Positions 1 through 5,639 of a stretch of DNA of 5,879 nt are shown here, piece by piece. Each line of letters starts with the position of its first letter. The first letter of the stretch is position 1. The notes under the pieces are model-generated. The model searched no databases, was not told the DNA's origin, and saw nothing but the letters and a program-made list of their open reading frames with translations. The DNA is taken from the NCBI GenBank assembly GCA_947371415.1, contig CANBPJ010000103.1:1-5879 (forward strand), written 5' to 3'. A program made the position numbers and the translations under genes. Origin of the DNA: Burkholderiaceae bacterium (GTDB lineage Bacteria > Pseudomonadota > Gammaproteobacteria > Burkholderiales > Burkholderiaceae).

Positions 1-353
1 ATTTTGGTATCGATTTAATTAATCAAATTAAGCTGGAGAACCCGCAGTTATGGACTTCCGCGTTCAAAGATGAGATCAAAGCCATCTTCGAAAAAGCAGT
101 GGAATTAGAGTACCGTTATGCAGAGGATACGATGCCTCGTGGAGTGCTCGGATTGAACGCGCCGATGTTCAAAGGTTACCTAAGATACATCTGTAATCGT
201 AGATGTTTGCAAATAGGACTTGACGCGATGTTCCCAAATGAAGAGAATCCATTCCCATGGATGTCAGAAATGATTGATCTGAAAAAAGAACGAAACTTTT
301 TTGAGACACGCGTTATTGAGTATCAAACCGGTGGTGCGCTAAGTTGGGAGTAG
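1..353 (+). CDS. nrdB: Ribonucleoside-diphosphate reductase subunit beta, C-terminal part (5' end outside window)
   Basis: Class Ia ribonucleotide reductase small subunit, the radical-storing R2 protein that pairs with NrdA to reduce ribonucleotides to deoxyribonucleotides in the cytoplasm. The first complete codon is at base 3 and 116 residues are visible before the TAG stop. The helical segments PRGVLGLNAPMFKGYLRYI and CNRRCLQIGL, the FPWM stretch and the ending NFFETRVIEYQTGGALSW are typical of the C-terminal region and tail of betaproteobacterial NrdB. In this family the flexible C-terminus docks into NrdA, and the Tyr of VIEYQTGG is probably the radical-relay tyrosine, by analogy with E. 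coli Tyr356. The di-iron ligands and the radical tyrosine should lie mostly upstream of the window, so they cannot be checked. The frame is open from the left edge; the GTG at base 99 is internal and is not the start. nrdA is probably upstream, which is an inference. Confidence 0.93.
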   Translation, partial: FGIDLINQIKLENPQLWTSAFKDEIKAIFEKAVELEYRYAEDTMPRGVLGLNAPMFKGYLRYICNRRCLQIGLDAMFPNEENPFPWMSEMIDLKKERNFFETRVIEYQTGGALSWE

Positions 354-500
354 TTGCTAGATAAAAAGCGTATGGCCGGCTAAATAGGAGATTAGACGGT
401 TGGATAGTTTTAAAAGTCAGCAAAACCAGACTCAAATCCGAAAACCCTTGTCCAAGGGTGTCCGGGCTATTCTCTCTATTTTTTCCAGCAAATCTAAGAA

Positions 501-531
501 GCCGTTGTCCTTTGGGGCAACGGCTTTTTTT
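501..531 (+). terminator. Intrinsic terminator downstream of nrdB
   Basis: A 10-bp stem is formed by GCCGTTGTCC (501-510) and GGGCAACGGC (515-524), with one T-G wobble and a TTTG loop, followed by seven T (525-531). This is a textbook Rho-independent terminator reading on the plus strand. It lies about 147 bases after the nrdB stop, so it either ends the nrdAB transcript with a long 3' untranslated region or ends a separate small transcript starting in between. Confidence 0.9.
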
Positions 532-673
532 CCAGGATTCATTAGCGTGCAGCACCTAGCATCAAGCCGCGCGCCGATGAATGGCTCGCTCGTCGGATCC
601 AATAGGTTGCAAAACCAGGCGGAAATGAATGGTCGGGTCTTCTTAATCGGTAGTTTGTATTAATCCTCACGTG

Positions 674-679
674 AAGGAG
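674..679 (+). promoter_or_regulatory. Ribosome binding site of the H1-like gene
   Basis: AAGGAG, seven bases before the ATG at 687, is a near-perfect Shine-Dalgarno sequence and fixes the start codon. Confidence 0.85.
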
Positions 680-686
680 CATTACT

Positions 687-1048
687 ATGGCAATCGCCAA
701 GAAGAAAGTTGCTGCAAAGAAACCAGCTGCAAAGAAAAAAGTAGCTGCTAAGAAGCCTGCTGCTAAAAAAGTAGCTAAGAAAGTTGCTGCTAAGAAGCCT
801 GCTGCTAAAAAAGTAGCTAAAAAAGCTGTTGCTAAGAAGCCTGCTGCTAAAAAAGTAGCTAAAAAAGCTGTTGCTAAGAAGCCTGCTGCTAAAAAAGTAG
901 CTCGTAAAGTAGCAAAAAAAAAGTAAGTAAGCCTGCTGTGAAGAAAGCGGGCAAAGCTGTAAAAAAGCCCGTGGCTAAAAAAGTTGCTGTTTCAACAACG
1001 TTGAATCCTGCTGCTGCTTGGCCCTTCCCAACTGGCACACGTCCATAA
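687..1048 (+). CDS. Histone H1-like Lys/Ala/Pro-rich DNA-binding protein, read with a -1 frameshift (or disrupted)
   Basis: Small, very basic nucleoid-associated protein of the bacterial H1-like (HC1/HC2, Bordetella BpH1) type, expected to bind DNA non-specifically through its Lys-rich tail. The zero frame gives 79 residues, beginning MAIAKKKVAAKKPAAKK and made largely of a 14-residue repeat, KKPAAKKVAKKAVA; it stops at TAA 924-926. From base 923 the -1 frame continues the same composition (VSKPAVKKAGKAVKKPVAKK) and ends in LNPAAAWPFPTGTRP before TAA 1046-1048. I recall this Trp-Pro-Phe-Pro ending as typical of Burkholderiaceae H1-like proteins. A -1 shift, join(687..923,923..1048), gives 120 residues. 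The continuation is clear in the sequence; whether ribosomes make it by programmed slippage, the A9 tract varies in cells, or one A is missing from the assembly cannot be settled here. The gene stands alone with a strong ribosome binding site and its own terminator. Confidence 0.85.
750..917 (+). repeat. 42-bp tandem repeat inside the H1-like gene (four units)
   Basis: Four units of 42 bp start at 750, 792, 834 and 876. Units two and three are identical at all 42 bases. All four share their first 27 bases (encoding KKPAAKKVA) and differ only in the last 15. Each unit encodes 14 residues, so gain or loss of a unit keeps the frame. Two further, shorter KKPAAKK motifs precede the array (residues 11-17, and its overlap into the first unit). 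Confidence 0.9.
917..923 (+). promoter_or_regulatory. Candidate -1 ribosomal frameshift site A AAA AAG
   Basis: The zero frame reads GCA AAA AAA AAG TAA. The last seven bases before the stop form A AAA AAG in the correct X XXY YYZ phase, the same heptamer used for programmed -1 frameshifting in E. coli dnaX. It sits in an A9 run (914-922). The other long A runs in the gene are A6, preceded by T or G, and do not form an in-phase -1 heptamer. No Shine-Dalgarno-like stimulator is seen just upstream. Confidence 0.55.
931..952 (+). promoter_or_regulatory. Possible frameshift-stimulating hairpin
   Basis: GCCTGCT (931-937) can pair with AGCGGGC (946-952) as seven base pairs, including one T-G wobble, around an eight-base loop. 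The spacer from the end of the heptamer is seven bases, within the usual range for -1 stimulators. An alternative, mutually exclusive pairing is GCGGGC (947-952) with GCCCGT (967-972). The region is compositionally biased, so the pairing could be chance. Confidence 0.35.
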
Positions 1049-1074
1049 GCTCTGCTTGTAGACGAGTGAAGTTC

Positions 1075-1103
1075 AAAGGGATCTCTCACGAGATCCCTTT
1101 TTT
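1075..1103 (+). terminator. Intrinsic terminator of the H1-like gene, possibly bidirectional
   Basis: GGGATCTC (1078-1085) pairs perfectly with GAGATCCC (1090-1097) across a TCAC loop, extended by three A-T pairs and followed by six T (1098-1103). It lies 27 bases after the -1-frame stop at 1048 but about 150 bases after the zero-frame stop at 926, which suits the longer reading of the gene. On the minus strand the same stem lies beyond the end of the kinase gene but is followed by only three T, so it would be a weaker terminator that way. Confidence 0.9.
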
Positions 1104-1129
1104 ATTGCTACTGGTGAAACTGATTAGCT

Positions 1130-2089
1130 TTAGAGTGCAAATCCAAAGGCAGACTTGAATTGCGAGGCAATCTCATCTTTGCTCATTTGGTGATTTTGTG
1201 GTCCCTGATGGGTAATTTTGATCGAACCCATCAAGCTGGCTAAGCGACCGGTCGCCTCCCAATCCATGCCGTTTTCTAATCCAAACAGCAAACCGCCGCG
1301 GAATGCGTCGCCACAACCGGTTGGGTCCACCACCTTCGCTGCCGGTACCGGTGGAATCCCGATACATTTGCCATCAACGTAAATATCTGCACCCTCCGAA
1401 CCCTTGGTAACGATCAAGGCTTTTACTCTTTCGGCAACTTTTGCGAGGCTCAAGCCCGTTCTCTGGGAAAGCATTTCGCCTTCATAGTCATTTACGGCGA
1501 GATAGCTAGCAATATCGACGAGCTCTAAAAGCTCTGGACCGTTAAACATCGGCAATCCTTGGCCCGGATCAAATACAAATGGAATTCCAGCTTCAGCTAG
1601 CTGATGACAATGCTCCCACATGCCTTGGCGCCCATCTGGGGCAACAATACCGAATTTTGCTGCGCCTTTGGCATTCTTGCTACGCTCGGTAACCACTGCG
1701 GAAACTTGGTTTAGGTGAGACTCCCCCATTGCCCCCGGATGAAAGGCGGTAATTTGATTATTGGCTTGGTCGGTTGTGATCATGGCTTGAGCAGTAAATG
1801 CCTGTTCAATCTGCCGAATATGCGTCGCATCAATCTTGAGATGCTCAAGGCGATCAAGATAAGGTGCTGCGTCTCCACCTACGGTTGCCATGATGATGGG
1901 ATCACCACCAAGAAGACGGAGGTTGTAAGCAATATTGCCGGCGCAACCACCAAATTCTCGGCGCATGGTGGGTACTAAGAAGGCCACATTGAGAATGTGA
2001 ATTTGCTCTGGCAGGATTTGATCAGCAAATTTGCCTTCAAAGTTCATGATGGTGTCGTAGGCGATGGAACCGCAGATCAGGCTGGCCAT
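1130..2089 (-). CDS. PfkB-family kinase, adenosine kinase-like
   Basis: Cytoplasmic ATP-dependent kinase of the ribokinase/PfkB fold, 319 residues, a normal family length. The first PfkB signature is at residues 47-57 (GGCAGNIAYNL) and the second at 255-263 (DPTGCGDAF), with Asp261 the expected catalytic base and the neighbouring glycines forming the anion hole. NDYE (200-203) and TKGSEGA (228-234) are further family motifs around the ATP site. The N-terminal pattern GSIAYDTIM...F...ILPEQIH...FLV and the FHPGAM motif (116-121) resemble what I remember of mycobacterial adenosine kinase more than fructokinase or 2-keto-3-deoxygluconate kinase, so AMP formation from adenosine is my preferred reaction, but substrate is not provable from sequence. 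The ATG at 2087-2089 begins the usual family N-terminus. Only a weak AGAAAG lies upstream. It follows the prmA fusion gene by 61 bases and is probably the last gene of the operon. Confidence 0.85.
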   Translation of the reverse strand: MASLICGSIAYDTIMNFEGKFADQILPEQIHILNVAFLVPTMRREFGGCAGNIAYNLRLLGGDPIIMATVGGDAAPYLDRLEHLKIDATHIRQIEQAFTAQAMITTDQANNQITAFHPGAMGESHLNQVSAVVTERSKNAKGAAKFGIVAPDGRQGMWEHCHQLAEAGIPFVFDPGQGLPMFNGPELLELVDIASYLAVNDYEGEMLSQRTGLSLAKVAERVKALIVTKGSEGADIYVDGKCIGIPPVPAAKVVDPTGCGDAFRGGLLFGLENGMDWEATGRLASLMGSIKITHQGPQNHQMSKDEIASQFKSAFGFAL

Positions 2090-2150
2090 AAATAATTCTT
2101 TCTAATAAATATCAATTGAAGTGATGGTTGCTAGGTATTTGTAATCTGTT

Positions 2151-3692
2151 TTAGGGATAAAAAATTCTGACTCGATATCCCGCAGCATTTTGTGGGAGAG
2201 AAATGGGCAGCTCTGAGCGAAAAATTTCACCAGAAGGTGAACCCTGACGTAAAAATTGCGGATGTGAATCTCGCCAAGCGATAGGGAGCCACTCTTGCGG
2301 CGTGAATTGAATCGTTTTGATTTCAGATTCTTCTGCATCGGTGAGCGAAATTTCTAAATTGGGGAATAAAACAGGGATTGCAAGACGATTTTGTATTTCA
2401 ACTTGTAGTGCAGATTGATTTAAAGCGTTTTTAAGGCCCTCTCGCGCGTTTTCGGGAGTGAGGGTGACTAAAGTTATTTTCCACGCAGCAAAATCGCTTA
2501 CAGAGCGATTCACACACCCTAGTGCGCGACACAATTGTTCATCAAACTTCTGCAAAACAGAAAAGCCAGTTGTTGCAATTGCGGAGGAAGTGCCATCAAC
2601 GCGTGTTGCTAGTGTTGGTAGTAGAGAATTTCTAGAGAGGTGCTCGCCAACAATGACGAGCAAGACGAAAAAAAGACTAAGAAGGATTAATTTAAGACTT
2701 TTTTTTTGAGCAGGCACAGAAGTTTCTGTGTTTTTGCTTGCTAATCGCGCTTTGTCTTCATTGGGAGGGAGTGTGCCGTGCAAGCAAACCCAACCTTCAC
2801 TTTCTTTCCAGACGGATAGGGTTAGCCATTGGCTATACGTCGCAATGACTTCTTCGGCTTGGCGGGCAAGAACGCCTGACAAGACAATTTTTCCACCCAC
2901 ACGCATCTTGTTGACTAATGCAGGAGCAAGCACTTGCAATGGATTGGCCAAAATATTGGCCATCACGATGTCGTATTTGGTTTCTGCTGCAAGTTCTACG
3001 GCATTTTCATTTGGCAATACAAAGCGAATGACGGTGTTATTGATTTCTGCATTGCTACGTGCGGCAACCATTGCTTGCGGGTCAATATCAGTGCCTACCA
3101 CTGGATTACAGCCCAGTTTTGCAGCGGCGATTGCCAGAATTCCAGATCCACATCCGTAATCGAGCAGACTTTGGTTTGCTAGTTGGGTGTTTTGCTCCAG
3201 CCAGAGCAAGCAAAGGTGTGTTGTTGGATGGCTGCCGGTACCAAATGCCAGCCCCGGGTCTACCGCTAAGCAAATCGCCTTGGGATCAGTTGGCGCTTCA
3301 TGCCAGGAGGGTACAACCCAAATACGCTCACCAATCTGAATCGGTGCAAATTGACTTTGGGTTAAGCGAACCCAATCTTGCTCTTCAACAATCTTTTCTT
3401 CAGGCGCCGGAAGGTGAAATCCTGCTTCCTTGAGAGCGGCGAGTAATTCTGGAATGAAATTCACCGCATCAGAATCGTCCATCTCTGGATTGAATAAGGC
3501 CGTTACAGAAGAGCGATCCCAGGCTTGAACCTCTGGCGAGAGTCCGGGTTCGCCGTAGAGTGGGTTTTCATCGTAACCACCGGCAGCATCGTCCTCAACC
3601 GTAACGGAAAGGGCGCCCACTTCCAGCAAGGCATCACCCAAAGGCTCTGCAATCTCTGCTGGAACTGTGAAAATGAGCTCACGATAGGACAT
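2151..3692 (-). CDS. prmA: Ribosomal protein L11 methyltransferase (PrmA) fused to a transmembrane DUF3426 domain
   Basis: 513 residues, against about 290-300 for normal PrmA. Residues 1-307 are a complete PrmA: the N-terminal L11-binding domain (1 to about 100), DPGLAFGTGSHPTT (145-158), SAM motif I LDYGCGSGILAIAA (177-190), the acidic GTDIDP (200-205), and the active-site motif MANILANPL (244-252), ending near EGWVCLHG. PrmA trimethylates L11 using S-adenosylmethionine. A linker of about 25 residues leads to one transmembrane helix (about 332-353, LKLILLSLFFVLLVIVG) with two lysines before it, suggesting a cytoplasmic N-side and a periplasmic C-side. Residues about 380-513 match DUF3426 (QLCRALGC at 386-393, FPNLEISLTDAEE, FTPQEWLP). 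In related bacteria, as I recall, DUF3426 belongs to a separate protein encoded just after prmA with an N-terminal zinc ribbon; that ribbon is absent here. Start ATG at 3690-3692 follows GGGG at 3698-3701. The gene lies 27 bases after accC. Confidence 0.87.
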   Translation of the reverse strand: MSYRELIFTVPAEIAEPLGDALLEVGALSVTVEDDAAGGYDENPLYGEPGLSPEVQAWDRSSVTALFNPEMDDSDAVNFIPELLAALKEAGFHLPAPEEKIVEEQDWVRLTQSQFAPIQIGERIWVVPSWHEAPTDPKAICLAVDPGLAFGTGSHPTTHLCLLWLEQNTQLANQSLLDYGCGSGILAIAAAKLGCNPVVGTDIDPQAMVAARSNAEINNTVIRFVLPNENAVELAAETKYDIVMANILANPLQVLAPALVNKMRVGGKIVLSGVLARQAEEVIATYSQWLTLSVWKESEGWVCLHGTLPPNEDKARLASKNTETSVPAQKKSLKLILLSLFFVLLVIVGEHLSRNSLLPTLATRVDGTSSAIATTGFSVLQKFDEQLCRALGCVNRSVSDFAAWKITLVTLTPENAREGLKNALNQSALQVEIQNRLAIPVLFPNLEISLTDAEESEIKTIQFTPQEWLPIAWRDSHPQFLRQGSPSGEIFRSELPISLPQNAAGYRVRIFYP

Positions 3693-3719
3693 ACTTACCC
3701 CAGATCAACATCAATTAAT

Positions 3720-5084
3720 TTAAGACTTACCGCGACTAGCGGCTTGCTCTTCAAGGCGATGCTCTAAATAGTGAATGCTAGTGCCACCTTCAATGAAGTT
3801 TGGATCCAGCATTAATTCACGATGAAGCGGAACGTTGGTTGTAATGCCATCGATCACCATCTCAGAAAGGGCAATTTGCATGCGGCGGATCGCTTGTTCG
3901 CGAGTATTGCCATAAGAAATCAACTTGCCTATCATGGAGTCGTAATTGGAGGGCACTACATAACCACTGTAGGCATGTGAGTCGACACGAATTCCAGGAC
4001 CGCCCGGCATGTGGAATGAACCAATTTTTCCTGGACTTGGTGTGAATTTAAATGGATCTTCTGCATTTAGGCGACATTCAATGGCATGGCCACGTAAAAC
4101 AATGTCTTTCTGGCGATAGCTGAGCTTGAGACCAGCAGCGATGCGAATTTGTTCTTGAACGATATCAACGCCAGTAATCATTTCAGTTACTGGGTGCTCC
4201 ACTTGAACACGGGTATTCATCTCAATAAAGAAGAATTCGCCATCTTCGTATAAGAATTCAAAGGTGCCGGCACCACGATAACCAATTTTTCTGCAGGCTT
4301 CGGCACAGCGTTCACCAATTTTGGCAATCAAGCGACGATCAATGCCGGGGGCCGGGGCTTCCTCAATCACTTTTTGGTGACGACGTTGCATGGAGCAATC
4401 ACGCTCCCCTAGCCAAATAGCGCTTCCATGAGTATCGGCCAAAATCTGAATCTCTACGTGGCGAGGTTTCTCCAGAAACTTCTCCATGTAGACCTCTGGA
4501 TTGCCGAAAGCGCGACCAGCCTCTTCTTTGGTCATGTTGACCGCATTCAGTAGTGCAGCTTCTGTATGAACGACACGCATGCCGCGACCACCGCCACCGC
4601 CAGCAGCTTTAATAATGACTGGGTAGCCTACTTTTTTTGCAGTAGCGATAATTTCTTTTGGATTGTCTGGCAATGCGCCTTCAGATCCGGGCACGCAAGG
4701 AACACCTGCTTTAATCATCGCGCGCTTGGCAGAAACTTTATCGCCCATCAGGCGAATAGATGCCGCAGTTGGCCCAATGAACGCAAAACCGGATTTTTCT
4801 ACGCGCTCTGCAAAGTCGGCATTCTCGGAGAGAAAGCCATAACCTGGGTGAATCGCTTCAGCATCCGTGACTTCTGCTGCCGAAATAATGGCTGGCATAT
4901 TGAGATAGCTGAGTGGTGATGGGGCTGGCCCGATGCAAACGGCTTCGTCTGCAAGCTTCACGTATTTAGCTTCTTTATCTGCGGTTGAAAACACCACCAC
5001 AGTTTTAATTCCCAACTCGCGACAGGCGCGTTGGATGCGGAGAGCAATTTCTCCCCGATTGGCAATCAGAATCTTATCGAACAT
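3720..5084 (-). CDS. accC: Acetyl-CoA carboxylase, biotin carboxylase subunit
   Basis: ATP-dependent carboxylation of the biotin on AccB, the first half-reaction of acetyl-CoA carboxylase in fatty-acid synthesis, in the cytoplasm. It has 454 residues (E. coli AccC has 449) and its numbering tracks E. coli closely. The N-terminal domain begins FDKILIANRGEIALRIQRA, with dimer-interface Arg16. The ATP-grasp domain shows Lys116, Lys159, the glycine-rich loop AGGGGGRGMR (161-170), Glu201 and His209. The metal and bicarbonate site shows Glu276, Glu288, Asn290, Arg292, Gln294 and Glu296 in EMNTRVQVEHPVTE (288-301), with catalytic Arg338 in ECRLN. All expected residues are present. The start chosen gives the canonical N-terminus, although the upstream Shine-Dalgarno (AGAG) is weak. 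It follows accB by 63 bases, so the two are almost certainly co-transcribed. Confidence 0.97.
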   Translation of the reverse strand: MFDKILIANRGEIALRIQRACRELGIKTVVVFSTADKEAKYVKLADEAVCIGPAPSPLSYLNMPAIISAAEVTDAEAIHPGYGFLSENADFAERVEKSGFAFIGPTAASIRLMGDKVSAKRAMIKAGVPCVPGSEGALPDNPKEIIATAKKVGYPVIIKAAGGGGGRGMRVVHTEAALLNAVNMTKEEAGRAFGNPEVYMEKFLEKPRHVEIQILADTHGSAIWLGERDCSMQRRHQKVIEEAPAPGIDRRLIAKIGERCAEACRKIGYRGAGTFEFLYEDGEFFFIEMNTRVQVEHPVTEMITGVDIVQEQIRIAAGLKLSYRQKDIVLRGHAIECRLNAEDPFKFTPSPGKIGSFHMPGGPGIRVDSHAYSGYVVPSNYDSMIGKLISYGNTREQAIRRMQIALSEMVIDGITTNVPLHRELMLDPNFIEGGTSIHYLEHRLEEQAASRGKS

Positions 5085-5147
5085 GTCGGCTCTGAGTTAA
5101 GTAACGGTGAATTGGAATGGATCTAGAGAAGATCGATTGAGAATCAA

Positions 5148-5603
5148 TTAAGCGATGATGAACAGTGGCTGATCAAACTCAACGCCCTGGCCGTTTTCAC
5201 ACAGAATTTGCTTAATTACGCCAGCTTGCTCAGACTCGATCTCATTGAGGAGCTTCATTGCTTCAATGATGCACAGTGTTTGACCAACCTTTACGGTGTC
5301 GCCTACTTTGACGAAATCCGGGGATTCTGGATTTGGTGCGCGATAGAAAGTACCCACCATTGGCGAGCGAGCTACAAAACCGGTTTCTGCAGGGGCTTCT
5401 TCTATTGCTGGCGCTGGAACAGCTGGCGCTGCTACAGGGGCAGCTTGCATCGGTGCTGGATTGGCATAAACCACTTGACCGGCAGGAGCTGAAGATCCGG
5501 CATTAACAATGCGAACACGATCTTCACCTTCGTTAACTTCTAATTCAGAGATTCCTGATTCAGAAACAAGGTCAATTAGGGTTTTTAGTTTTCTCAGATC
5601 CAT
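5148..5603 (-). CDS. accB: Acetyl-CoA carboxylase, biotin carboxyl carrier protein
   Basis: Carries the covalently bound biotin that AccC carboxylates and the AccA-AccD transferase discharges onto acetyl-CoA. It has 151 residues (E. coli 156). An N-terminal segment (1-36, MDLRKLKTLIDLVSESGISE) is followed by an Ala/Pro-rich flexible linker (about 37-76) and the biotinyl domain (about 77-151). The biotinylation motif is EAMKLLNE, with Lys117 the modified residue. The AccB-type thumb loop, which marks it as an acetyl-CoA carboxylase carrier, is at about 89-96 (APNPESPD) after MVGTFYR. The ATG at 5601-5603 is preceded seven bases upstream by a strong Shine-Dalgarno, AGAGAGGAAG (5611-5620). It sits between aroQ (36-base gap) and accC, a common proteobacterial order. 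Confidence 0.97.
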   Translation of the reverse strand: MDLRKLKTLIDLVSESGISELEVNEGEDRVRIVNAGSSAPAGQVVYANPAPMQAAPVAAPAVPAPAIEEAPAETGFVARSPMVGTFYRAPNPESPDFVKVGDTVKVGQTLCIIEAMKLLNEIESEQAGVIKQILCENGQGVEFDQPLFIIA

Positions 5604-5610
5604 GGAAAAG

Positions 5611-5620
5611 CTTCCTCTCT
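5611..5620 (-). promoter_or_regulatory. Ribosome binding site of accB
   Basis: On the minus strand this reads AGAGAGGAAG, seven bases before the accB ATG. It is clearly stronger than the sites of accC and the kinase gene, which fits the need for more AccB than AccC, although that link is an inference. Confidence 0.8.
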
Positions 5621-5639
5621 TGTAATTCTTAGTTAATCT

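Larger units (their letters stand above)
354..686. other. Intergenic stretch between nrdB and the H1-like gene
   Basis: No convincing gene is seen here. The stretch holds a small hairpin at 444-459 (ACCCTT/AAGGGT, loop GTCC, no T run), a strong intrinsic terminator at 501-531, and an exact 10-base direct repeat GCAAAACCAG at 420-429 and 609-618. A frame opening at a TTG at 400, with a purine-rich AGGAG at 386-390, runs to 663, but it passes straight through the terminator and its product resembles nothing I recognise. I looked for a sigma-70 promoter for the H1-like gene between 533 and 670. The best -10-like hexamer is TATTAA at 658-663, with no matching -35, so I call no promoter. Confidence 0.6.

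Noticed and set aside
400..663. Open frame of 87 codons starting with TTG behind an AGGAG-like sequence
   Set aside because: It runs through a strong intrinsic terminator (501-531), starts with a rare codon, and its product has no recognisable features. The QNQ stretch seen twice comes from a 10-base direct repeat.
635..663. Possible promoter before the H1-like gene (TATTAA at 658-663)
   Set aside because: No acceptable -35 hexamer lies at 16-18 bases, and the -10 match is only four of six.
889..1089. Minus-strand frame opposite the end of the H1-like gene
   Set aside because: It mirrors the Lys/Ala-rich coding sequence (giving Phe/Leu/Ala-rich residues), crosses the terminator hairpin and has no support of its own.
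2728..3433. Several plus-strand frames of 80 to 143 codons opposite prmA
   Set aside because: They lie wholly antisense to a well-conserved methyltransferase and overlap one another in different frames, with no domain match.
4566..4919. Plus-strand frame of 117 codons opposite accC
   Set aside because: Antisense shadow of a highly conserved gene; the Cys, Phe and Trp-rich product is typical of such shadows.
5136..5148. Short inverted repeat ATTGA-GAA-TCAAT between accC and accB
   Set aside because: Only five A/T-rich pairs with a three-base loop and no T run, so neither a terminator nor an operator can be supported.
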